A stretch of 64,000 bases of DNA, from contig NZ_CP012407.1 of the NCBI RefSeq assembly GCF_001305595.1, forward strand, positions 62,001 to 126,000. Reading direction: 5' to 3'. The notes beneath the pieces were generated by a model that saw nothing but the letters and a program-made list of their open reading frames with translations, had not been told where the DNA came from and made no database searches. This stretch comes from Azospirillum thiophilum (lineage in GTDB: Bacteria > Pseudomonadota > Alphaproteobacteria > Azospirillales > Azospirillaceae). Position numbers and translations under genes: made by a program. Positions 36,795 through 44,378 of this stretch are shown piece after piece. Positions within the stretch are counted from its first letter, which is position 1. Every line of letters starts with the position of its first letter.

Positions 36795-37138
36795 GGGATT
36801 GTTGCCAGACTCGGGTCATGAGAAGTGTGTCGGTCAGCATATTCCGAAGGCAAAGGGTAGTCTAGGGAAAACAAATCATCTTGTGTAATAATTTAAGGTG
36901 CATATCACCAGCAACCGGACCGCCAACCATTGAAGAGCGGGGTTGGCATGTTAAAAATATGAAACTATTTATTGAGCATAGAGGAGTATGACAAACCCTA
37001 TACCAGAAAACCTCCGGATGCCGCCGCACGATCTCTTAAGACCTATTCAGGCCCCGGTGGATGGAGGATTGCCGCCTTCGGTTCAGGTCGGCGCGGCGCG
37101 GCATGCTATGATATGCCACGACTCCCCGGCAAACGGGA
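36795..37138. other. AT-rich intergenic stretch with a possible truncated gene start
   Basis: These 344 bp are AT-richer than the surroundings between 36840 and 37010. A GAGGAG followed by ATG at 36988 opens a frame whose first residues (MTNPIPENLRMPPHDLLRPI) look plausible. It then runs antisense through the next gene and soon becomes low-complexity. It may be the stub of a lost gene together with its ribosome-binding site. I see no tRNA, terminator or repeat here. Confidence 0.35.
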
Positions 37139-38110
37139 TCAGGCGGATTGTCGCGCATTCCACCAGGCGCATGTCCGCTCCAGGCCGTCGCGCAGCGGTG
37201 TCCTGGCGCGCCACCCGAGCGCCAGACAGCGCGAGGCGTCCAAGCCTTTGCGCGGCATGCCGTCGGGCTTCTCCACGGCATAGTGGAAGCCGCCGTCGTA
37301 ACCGACCGCCGCGGCCACCATCTCCGTCAGTTCGGCGATGCTGACATCCTCGCCCGAGCCGACATTGACGATCTCCTCGCCGCTGTAACGCTCCATCAGG
37401 AAAACCAGGGCATCGGCGGCATCGTCCACATAGAGGAACTCGCGCCGCGGCCGGCCGGTCCCCCAGACCTCCACCGGTCCGGTCCGGGCCGCCTTCGCAG
37501 CCTGGATCTTGCGGATCAGGGCCGGCACCACATGGCTGGCGGCCAGGTCGAAATTGTCGCCGGGACCGTAGAGGTTGGTCGGGACGACGGCGATGAAGTC
37601 GCGGCCGTACTGGCGGCGATAGGCCTGGCACAGCTTGATGCCGGCGACTTTCGCGGTGGCGTACCACTGGTTGGTCGGCTCGAAAGCGCCGGTCAGCAGG
37701 GAGTCCTCGACGATCGGCTGGTCGACGAATTTGGGGTAGATGCAGGACGACCCGAGGAACATCAGTTTCTCCACCCCGGCCAGATAGGCACTGTGGATGA
37801 TGTTGGCCTCGATCGCCAGGTTGTCATAGAGGAATTCGGCCGGCCGGGTGTCGTTGGCCAGGATGCCGCCCACCGTGGCGGCGGCGACGAACACGGCTTG
37901 CGGGCGCTCGCGCAGCATCCATGCCTCGACGTCGCCCTGGCGGCGCAGATCGACCGCGTCGCGGCTGACGGTAAGCGGTTGCGCGCATTCGGCCGTCAGC
38001 CGGCGGACCAGGGCCGAGCCGACCATGCCCGTATGCCCCGCCACCCATACCCGTTTTCCGGCAAGCGGATACACCGCTGGAGCCGCCTGCGTTCCAGTCG
38101 TGCTGTCCAT
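37139..38110 (-). CDS. GDP-L-fucose-synthase-like epimerase/reductase (second copy)
   Basis: The 323-residue protein starts at ATG 38110 (MDSTTGTQAAP) with AGGAAGG upstream. It has VAGHTGMVGSALVRRL, AATVGGILAN, LGSSCIYP and the catalytic Tyr-x3-Lys in NQWYATAKVAG, so all active-site residues are present. It is clearly paralogous to the enzyme at 20784 but far from identical. Possible roles are a second GDP-fucose synthase, a GDP-6-deoxy-heptose epimerase/reductase, or a ColC-type GDP-colitose synthase working with the 3-dehydratase at 55808; all share this fold. It is divergent from the glycosyltransferase at 38546. Confidence 0.88.
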   Translation of the reverse strand: MDSTTGTQAAPAVYPLAGKRVWVAGHTGMVGSALVRRLTAECAQPLTVSRDAVDLRRQGDVEAWMLRERPQAVFVAAATVGGILANDTRPAEFLYDNLAIEANIIHSAYLAGVEKLMFLGSSCIYPKFVDQPIVEDSLLTGAFEPTNQWYATAKVAGIKLCQAYRRQYGRDFIAVVPTNLYGPGDNFDLAASHVVPALIRKIQAAKAARTGPVEVWGTGRPRREFLYVDDAADALVFLMERYSGEEIVNVGSGEDVSIAELTEMVAAAVGYDGGFHYAVEKPDGMPRKGLDASRCLALGWRARTPLRDGLERTCAWWNARQSA

Positions 38111-38545
38111 GGCGCGTCCTTCCTGTCCGTCGGCATGCCGTTCGGCCGGGCGCGAATGCCGTTGGCCAGTAAAGGGCAAAATAACGACCCGTTGTGCGCA
38201 CCGCAATCCAAATGCCACCATCCAGGCAACCCGCCCAGGAGTGAGTATCCAAGTATGAGGTGGCGTCTTTCGCGGCATCGGCGCGCGACCGATCCAAGAA
38301 GGTGGAAGGACCATCCGCCGCATCGTCCCAGTTTCCATCACCTCGACGGACGCCGTCGGGTAAATTTTACATTTTGATTAAGGATAATAAATAAGGAGAG
38401 AAGCTACTCTCACTTTGTCGATCTATTATTGATAAAAATTGATGTTTCCATTCGGACCGCGGCGTAATATTAAAAGTGCATGTCGGCCGCGTGCCCTTTG
38501 TGGGAAAATATTCTTGCTTTAACCCTCGCGCATCCTAGGGCTTCC
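38111..38545. promoter_or_regulatory. Divergent, partly AT-rich region upstream of the modification operon
   Basis: These 435 bp separate divergent genes. From about 38345 the sequence is strongly AT-rich (TAAATTTTACATTTTGATTA, TATTATTGATAAAAATTG) and contains a small GAGAG/CTCTC hairpin (38396-38411). This is the likely promoter area of the operon that begins at 38546 and also the left border of an AT-rich, probably imported segment. No exact promoter can be assigned. Confidence 0.4.
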
Positions 38546-40597
38546 ATGATCAAGACAGAATTCAAAAACAATGTTAAGAAGGCTCCAAAAGTCAGCTTTG
38601 TTCTTCTTGATTGGAAATGCCGGGAAAGCTTCCACTCCCTTGATTACTTGGCGGATCAGGATGTTCCGCGGCATGATTATGAAATCATCTGGATTGAGTA
38701 CTACGCTCATAGATCAAAAGAGATAGGCGATAAGATATCTGACTATAAGGGTAAGGGGCGTCCGGCGCCTATTGACCTTTGGGTTATTATGAATATGCCG
38801 GACAACCTATACTATCACAAGCACCTAATGTACAACATTGGCATTGCAAAGAGTCGGGGTGATATTGTCATCATCTGTGATTCTGATGCGATGTTCACGA
38901 AGTCATTTGTTCGGACGGTGATCGAAACCTTCGAACGCACGCCTGAAATTGCCCTGCACTTTGATGAGGTGCGCAATTCCAAGCAGGATTTCTATCCTTT
39001 TAACTATCCGCCGTTCGAACTGCTGACCGGGGATGGGGCGATCAATTGGCGCGACGGCAAGACCACCGGGCTGTGGGACACCGAGGATCCGCTGCATAGC
39101 CGCAATTACGGGGCGTGCATGTGCGCCAGGCGTTCCGACCTGATCGCCATCGGCGGCGCCGATGAACACATGGATTACCTTGGCCATGTCTGCGGCCCGT
39201 ACGAGCTGACCTTCCGCCTCGTGAACAAGGGCCTGAAGGAGGTCTGGCACGAAAGCGAGTTTCTGTACCACACGTGGCATCCGGGATCGGATGGCGACTT
39301 CAACTACATCGGACCCACCGATGGCCGGCACATGTCCTCCACCGCACTCGAGGCGCTGGAGACCGGTCGCATCATGCCGCTCACCGAGAACCCGGTCATC
39401 CGCCACGAGCGCGAAAACGGGGTGCCGCCGGCGAACGGCCAGTTCATCGATCCTGCCTGCCTGACGGCCTGGACGCAGGAGGAGGTGGCGAAGTCACCCC
39501 GCTTCAAGCTCTTCAAGCGCGGCCAGGGCGGCACCAAGCTGGTGCGGGAACTGGCCACCTACAACATCCTGTCCTACGACGGCAAATTCTACGGCGTCCC
39601 GCATTCCCTGGGGCCGGTGGATCTGGCCAGGAAGGAGGATCGGGAAAAGCCGCAGATCGTCGAAGGAGCCTCGGCCGACGAAATCGAGGCGCTTCTGGCC
39701 GGGGGCTCGTCCCCCGCTCCCGTCGCGGCGCTTCCTGTGCAGCAGCCCTCCCAACCCTCCAAACGGCGGGGCGTCCAGGCTCCTCCGGTTCTGGTCGGTA
39801 TGGCCGGGCCTTTCAACGTGGTCTCCTATGACGACGCCTATTTCGGCGTTCCGACCTCGCTGGGGCCGGTCGACCTGGCGGATCCGGCCCAGCGCGCCTT
39901 GCCGGAAATCCTGAAGGCCGCGACATGGAGCGACGTGGACTCCATGATCCGGGCGCAGCGCCTGATCCGGTTGGAGGTGGAGAGCCGTGCCCGGGAACAG
40001 ATGCTGGAGCAGTTGCGGGCGGAACTTGCCGCCAAGGACGCGATGATCGCGGACTTCCTGGACACGATCACCGCCTTGCGGGGTGAAAGCCAAAGCTGGA
40101 ATGAGGAACGCGAGCGCCTGCGTCGGGAGGTGTTCAGCTTGCAGTTCCGGTTGAACGGTGCCGAGCTGTTGGACTCGTTCACGCCGACCGACATCGCGGA
40201 GCGCCGTGCCGATGGCATCCGCGTCACCGCCGACAAGCCGGTCGGCTGTTTCCTGCACGGCTCGCGCCTGTCGCTGGGCAAGGGCAAGTACACGCTCGAC
40301 ATCTGGGGCGCAAGGCAGCGCGCGTCCGCAGCGGGTCTGCCGGTTTTGAACGTGGAGTTGATCAGCAACGGCACGACCACCGTCGGGACGTTCAATACCG
40401 AGCACTTCGCCGAAACGGCCACGCTGGTCTCGCTGGTGTTCCAACTGAACGATGCGCCCACCGACGCCGGGCACGAGTTCGAAATCCGCCTCACCCATTA
40501 TGGCCGTGTGGATCTGGTCGTCTCGAGGGTTCGGCTACGCTTGACCTCCGATACAAGCGCAGCGTCCTCGGCGGGTCTTCGCAGACAGCGCGCATGA
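38546..40597 (+). CDS. Modular GT2-type glycosyltransferase with two unnamed motif repeats and C-terminal beta domain
   Basis: The start is ATG 38546 behind AGGG, giving 683 residues. Residues 10 to about 260 are a GT-A glycosyltransferase: KVSFVLLDWKCRES, VIICDSDAMF (DSD metal-binding motif near residue 115) and GGADEHMDYLGHVCGPYELTFRL. Two copies of a roughly 48-residue motif follow (about 337-386 and 421-471, core FYGVP-x-SLGPVDLA), then a predicted coiled coil (about 480-540). The final 105 residues match the C-terminus of the protein at 30083. The first 450 bp are clearly AT-richer than the rest, suggesting a foreign catalytic module joined to local C-terminal modules. It probably builds or decorates the same glycan as the downstream operon. 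Confidence 0.8.
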   Translation: MIKTEFKNNVKKAPKVSFVLLDWKCRESFHSLDYLADQDVPRHDYEIIWIEYYAHRSKEIGDKISDYKGKGRPAPIDLWVIMNMPDNLYYHKHLMYNIGIAKSRGDIVIICDSDAMFTKSFVRTVIETFERTPEIALHFDEVRNSKQDFYPFNYPPFELLTGDGAINWRDGKTTGLWDTEDPLHSRNYGACMCARRSDLIAIGGADEHMDYLGHVCGPYELTFRLVNKGLKEVWHESEFLYHTWHPGSDGDFNYIGPTDGRHMSSTALEALETGRIMPLTENPVIRHERENGVPPANGQFIDPACLTAWTQEEVAKSPRFKLFKRGQGGTKLVRELATYNILSYDGKFYGVPHSLGPVDLARKEDREKPQIVEGASADEIEALLAGGSSPAPVAALPVQQPSQPSKRRGVQAPPVLVGMAGPFNVVSYDDAYFGVPTSLGPVDLADPAQRALPEILKAATWSDVDSMIRAQRLIRLEVESRAREQMLEQLRAELAAKDAMIADFLDTITALRGESQSWNEERERLRREVFSLQFRLNGAELLDSFTPTDIAERRADGIRVTADKPVGCFLHGSRLSLGKGKYTLDIWGARQRASAAGLPVLNVELISNGTTTVGTFNTEHFAETATLVSLVFQLNDAPTDAGHEFEIRLTHYGRVDLVVSRVRLRLTSDTSAASSAGLRRQRA

Positions 40598-40660
40598 CGG
40601 GGCGGCTCTGCCGGGGTCCGGCCAGAAGCAGATCATTCGCTTTCCAGCGGAGGGGACGGG

Positions 40661-41005
40661 GTGTCCAACAGGATGTTTGAGCAGCGCCTTGCCACGGTAG
40701 ACAGGCGGATGGCCGAACGAGACCGCCGGAACCAGGAGCTGTCGGCCCTGGTCGAAGAGGTGGGTGAGCAGAATCGGCTGCTCCGGCAGGCCTTGAGCGA
40801 ACAGGACAAACGTATCCGGTCCCTGGAAGCCGCCTTGGCCGAACAGGCTCGTGTGCTTCAGGCCATCCGGGGGGAACTCGCGGACTCCGGCAGGTCGGCG
40901 GAGGGCGGCCCGGCTCTCCTCAGCCTGTCGGCCCGCGTTCAGCTGATCGACGATGCGCTGACCGACCTTCGCCTTGTTGTTTTGGAAAGGTCCGGCACCC
41001 GGTAG
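40661..41005 (+). CDS. Small coiled-coil protein
   Basis: The protein has 114 residues from GTG 40661, behind GGAGGGG. Residues about 5-75 are a continuous charged heptad pattern (RDRRNQELSALVEEVGEQNR, LRQALSEQDKRIRSLEAALA), followed by a short linker and a second amphipathic helix. There is no signal peptide or membrane segment. Similar coiled coils occur inside the preceding glycosyltransferase, so it may oligomerise with or tether it. It lies 63 bp behind the glycosyltransferase gene and 37 bp before the fusion enzyme, in the same operon. Its function is unknown. Confidence 0.7.
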   Translation: MSNRMFEQRLATVDRRMAERDRRNQELSALVEEVGEQNRLLRQALSEQDKRIRSLEAALAEQARVLQAIRGELADSGRSAEGGPALLSLSARVQLIDDALTDLRLVVLERSGTR

Positions 41006-41042
41006 AGTGCCGCCGCCCGGTCATTCAGGCCGGGGGTGGCCG

Positions 41043-43583
41043 ATGAAAGAGAGCCGCATGTTTATCCATTTCGACCTGCCCCGTGCCGCCGGGGATTCGC
41101 TGATGGACTGTGTCGAGCGCGTCTATGGTGCGTCGCGGGTGCTGCATCTTGGACACGGGCTTCGTTTCGATATGTCGTACGAGGCACTGCTCAGCAAAAC
41201 ATCTGACGAAATTGATCTGATAAAGAGCCGCTATGGATGTGCGGTGACGAAGCATGCCTTCGCCCTGCACAATATAATCGGGGCTCCGTATGTTGGATTT
41301 GTTCGAAATCCGTTTGACTGGTATGTTTCTTCATATTATTGGGCAAGAAAGAATAGTCTGGGAAACCCGTCTGAATTTTACGGGTATATGATAGATAAAC
41401 ATGATATGTCGTTAGAGTACTTTGTTCATTGGCTTCATGACATAGGCCACGACAACAATCAGACCAAGAATATTTTCCACCTTTCAAAGAATTACAGCGG
41501 CGTCCTACCTCCGGATCCGGCGAGCATCACTCTTGATGAAGCGAATTTCACCCAGGCCATCGAGCTGACTGAGACCGCGTTCGCGGTTCTTGCGCCGACC
41601 GATCTTTTCGGTCCGGCGCTCTATGTCATGGGCATGCTGTTCGACTGGCCGGACCTGCCGCCGTGGCGGCTGCGCTCTTCGTCCAACTGGCGCGCCTCGG
41701 CGTCGATCCCCGACACGCTCGAGGACTTCGTGCGCGAGCGCAGCCCCTATGACTGGAACATGTTCGCCGCCGTCCGCAAAGGGTTCGAACAGCGTTACGC
41801 CGATGTTCTGACCGCCCGCGCCGCCGAGATCGCGGACTACGACGCCTGCTCGCGGAACCCCGCCTGGCAGGACGCGATGCCGTTTCATGTCTGCGACGTT
41901 CCGGCTCCTTTCCTGCAGGGCGTCCGCCTTCAGGCACCGCCGCCGCTCCGTGCCCCGGCCGCCGTCCCCGGCGCACTGCGGGGGAACCGCATGCCTGGGC
42001 TCAGGCTGCATCTTCACGGCGTGGTCCATGGGCATTTCCTGCTGTCGCCCCGCCCGGACAGCCCGCCCTTCCTGGCCGTGCCGCTGGTCAGCCTGATCGA
42101 CCAGATGGCCGCCCCGGAGCAGCTCTGGCCATTCTACGGCCCGGGCGTCCTGTTCGACCGGTCGCTGGACGGGCTCCGGCAACGGCTCGAGGCGGGAGAG
42201 GTCCCGAGCCTGGTGGAGAGCCAGGGGGATCTCCAGATCTGGTTCTACCGGGGCGCGTACCGGTTCCTGGAGTGGACGGCCGGCACCGACATCGACGTGC
42301 TGTACAGCGATCCCGAGGGGGCGCTGAACGGCTCCCTCCATGCCACGGACTGGCCGACGGCCCGCCAGTTCTTCACGCTGTTCACCGATCCGTTCCAGCG
42401 GCAGCGGATCGACGGGTTCGGCATCGTCGAAGGGGTGGAGGGTGAGCCCTGGAGGGCCGAACCGACGGCTGGCGGACCGGCGGTCACCGCCCCGTCCCTG
42501 CTGCGGCTGCTCGAAGCGTTGCAGAGCAGCGGGCGCCTTTCCCTGCGGTCGCCGCCGCCGTTCCTGATCGACAGCCTGACCGACTACAATCTGGTCAAGT
42601 ACCATGGCCGGAACTACGGCGCGCACCAGGGGGCCGGGAATCTGGAAGACCTGCTGGCGGAACCGGGGGAAAACCTCATCGAGGCTGCGACGCTGAAGGA
42701 TGTCCGCCGGGCGATCATCGACCGCTGGCTCTCTCACCGGTCGCCGGATCCCCACCTGATCGAAACCCTGGGCGTGACCAACATCGTCCTGTTCCGGGAC
42801 CGCTTCGTCGCGTTGCCGCAAGCCCTCGGGCCCGTCGATCTGTCCGATCCCGCGACGTTCCACCTCCCCGGTGTGATCGTCAGCCGCAGCCGGACGCGCC
42901 TGCGGCATCTGGTCGCAACGGAAGCCGCCGGCCAGGGGAGGAACACGCAGGCGGGGACCGCGCCGGAATCGGGCGGCCGTCCGGCGCCCTTGCTGCCGGA
43001 CGCGTCCGGAAAGGGGCGGCTGTTCTGGCTGACCGGTTTGTCCGGGGCCGGCAAGACGACGGTCGCCCTGCGCGTGTGTGCGCGGTTGCGGGCAGCCGGG
43101 CTGCCGGCGGTGCTGCTCGACGGCGACCGCTTGCGCGCCGCCATCGCCCCCGATGCCGGTCACACCCCTGACCAGCGCCGCCAGTTGGCCCTTTCCTACG
43201 CCCGCCTGTGCCGGGAACTGACGGAGCAGGGCCTGGTCGTCGTCATCGCCACCATTTCAATGTTTCATGCAGTCCGCCAATGGAATCGCGAAAACATAGA
43301 AGGTTACCGAGAAATATATTTGCGCGTTCCGCTTGAACACCGCGCTGATCGTGACCCGAAGGGCTTGTACCGCAACGCTGCTGTGGATATGGTCGGGACG
43401 GATACCTCCATTGAGGAGCCGGATCACCCCGATCTCGTAATTGACAATTACGGCACGATGACACCGGACGGCGCGGCCGACCTGATCTGGGACCGATTGA
43501 TTGCGTCCGATACCGCTCTGATCGGCTTATCGGCTGCAGCCCCCAAAGACGGGGACTATAAAGAACCCCATACATCACAATAG
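41043..43583 (+). CDS. Sulfotransferase-like protein fused to APS-kinase-like (cytidine diphosphoramidate kinase-like) domain
   Basis: The start is ATG 41043 (MKESRMFIHF), giving 846 residues. Residues 6-250 resemble the sulfotransferase fold: FIHFDLPRAAGDSL (5'-phosphate loop) and VGFVRNPFDWYVSSYYW (3'-phosphate-binding Arg/Ser). Residues about 280-510 are unassigned. About 512-630 hold two copies of the motif also found in the protein at 38546. Residues about 655-830 are an APS-kinase-type domain with P-loop GLSGAGKTT at 665, LDGDRLR, and RDPKGLYRNA. In C. jejuni the homologous Cj1415 phosphorylates cytidine diphosphoramidate. With the next genes present, that role is favoured over sulfate activation. 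Residues about 35-160 are encoded by AT-rich DNA. Confidence 0.82.
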   Translation: MKESRMFIHFDLPRAAGDSLMDCVERVYGASRVLHLGHGLRFDMSYEALLSKTSDEIDLIKSRYGCAVTKHAFALHNIIGAPYVGFVRNPFDWYVSSYYWARKNSLGNPSEFYGYMIDKHDMSLEYFVHWLHDIGHDNNQTKNIFHLSKNYSGVLPPDPASITLDEANFTQAIELTETAFAVLAPTDLFGPALYVMGMLFDWPDLPPWRLRSSSNWRASASIPDTLEDFVRERSPYDWNMFAAVRKGFEQRYADVLTARAAEIADYDACSRNPAWQDAMPFHVCDVPAPFLQGVRLQAPPPLRAPAAVPGALRGNRMPGLRLHLHGVVHGHFLLSPRPDSPPFLAVPLVSLIDQMAAPEQLWPFYGPGVLFDRSLDGLRQRLEAGEVPSLVESQGDLQIWFYRGAYRFLEWTAGTDIDVLYSDPEGALNGSLHATDWPTARQFFTLFTDPFQRQRIDGFGIVEGVEGEPWRAEPTAGGPAVTAPSLLRLLEALQSSGRLSLRSPPPFLIDSLTDYNLVKYHGRNYGAHQGAGNLEDLLAEPGENLIEAATLKDVRRAIIDRWLSHRSPDPHLIETLGVTNIVLFRDRFVALPQALGPVDLSDPATFHLPGVIVSRSRTRLRHLVATEAAGQGRNTQAGTAPESGGRPAPLLPDASGKGRLFWLTGLSGAGKTTVALRVCARLRAAGLPAVLLDGDRLRAAIAPDAGHTPDQRRQLALSYARLCRELTEQGLVVVIATISMFHAVRQWNRENIEGYREIYLRVPLEHRADRDPKGLYRNAAVDMVGTDTSIEEPDHPDLVIDNYGTMTPDGAADLIWDRLIASDTALIGLSAAAPKDGDYKEPHTSQ

Positions 43584-43602
43584 AATAGGGACTTTGAAGC
43601 AT

Positions 43603-44370
43603 ATGCGCGGTCATGGTGATTTCACCGGGTTGGCAGAGAATTATTCGAAATACCGCCCGACTTATTCAGCGACGGTCCGGGATGCGCTGATCGGCATGCT
43701 GCCGAAGCCGGCCGGGGAGATCGAGGCAGCCGACGTCGGCGCCGGCACCGGCATCTGGACCCGCCTCGTGGCCGAGCGGGTCCGCCATGTCACGGCGGTC
43801 GAACCCAACGACGACATGCGCCGGCTCGGCATCGCCGATTCCGCCGGTCTCCGGATCGAATACCGTGTCGGCTCCGGCGAGCAGACCGGTCTTTCCGACG
43901 CTTCGGTGGACATGGTCAGCATGGCTTCGTCCTTCCACTGGGTCGATTTCGAGCGCGGCTTGGCCGAGTTCCACCGCATCCTGCGTCCGGAAGGCCGCTT
44001 CGTCGCGCTGTGGAACCCGCGACTGATCGATGCCAATCCCCTGCTGGTCGAGATCGAGGCGGAGATCACCCGCCTGGCTCCGGAAGTCAAACGGGTGTCG
44101 TCCGGCAATTCCGGCATCACCGAGACCCTGACCGAGCGGCTGTGGGCCAGCCGGCAGTTCGACGACGTGGTCTATCTGGAGGGCCGCCACTCTGTCGACC
44201 AGACCTCCGAACAGTATCTGGGCGTCTGGAATTCGGTGAACGACGTGCGTCACCAGCTCGGCCCCGATCGCTGGACTGCCTTCATGGCCTTCGTCGAAGC
44301 GCGGATCGCCGGCCTTGACGTGATCACCACGACCTATCGCACCCGTGCCTGGTCCGCACGCCGTCGGTGA
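43603..44370 (+). CDS. SAM-dependent methyltransferase of the phosphoramidate cassette
   Basis: The start is ATG 43603 (255 residues); TTG 43594 is an alternative with poor spacing to AGGGA. A class I fold is seen: AADVGAGTGIWTRLVAERV (motif I near residue 45), VTAVEPNDDMRR, MVSMASSFHWVDFERGLAEF and LRPEGRFVALWNP. This is the Methyltransf_11 type often annotated as UbiE/trans-aconitate-like. It sits between the kinase fusion and the glutamine-kinase-like gene, as methyltransferases Cj1419/Cj1420 neighbour the same enzymes in C. jejuni. It may therefore O-methylate the phosphoramidate. That substrate assignment is inferred from position only. Confidence 0.82.
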   Translation: MRGHGDFTGLAENYSKYRPTYSATVRDALIGMLPKPAGEIEAADVGAGTGIWTRLVAERVRHVTAVEPNDDMRRLGIADSAGLRIEYRVGSGEQTGLSDASVDMVSMASSFHWVDFERGLAEFHRILRPEGRFVALWNPRLIDANPLLVEIEAEITRLAPEVKRVSSGNSGITETLTERLWASRQFDDVVYLEGRHSVDQTSEQYLGVWNSVNDVRHQLGPDRWTAFMAFVEARIAGLDVITTTYRTRAWSARRR

Positions 44371-44378
44371 GACTGCCC

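Noticed and set aside
43021..43583. Ordinary sulfate-assimilation APS kinase (CysC)
   Set aside because: Not excluded by sequence alone, but no ATP sulfurylase or reductase gene is near, and the three other phosphoramidate-pathway homologues follow directly; the diphosphoramidate kinase role explains the set better.
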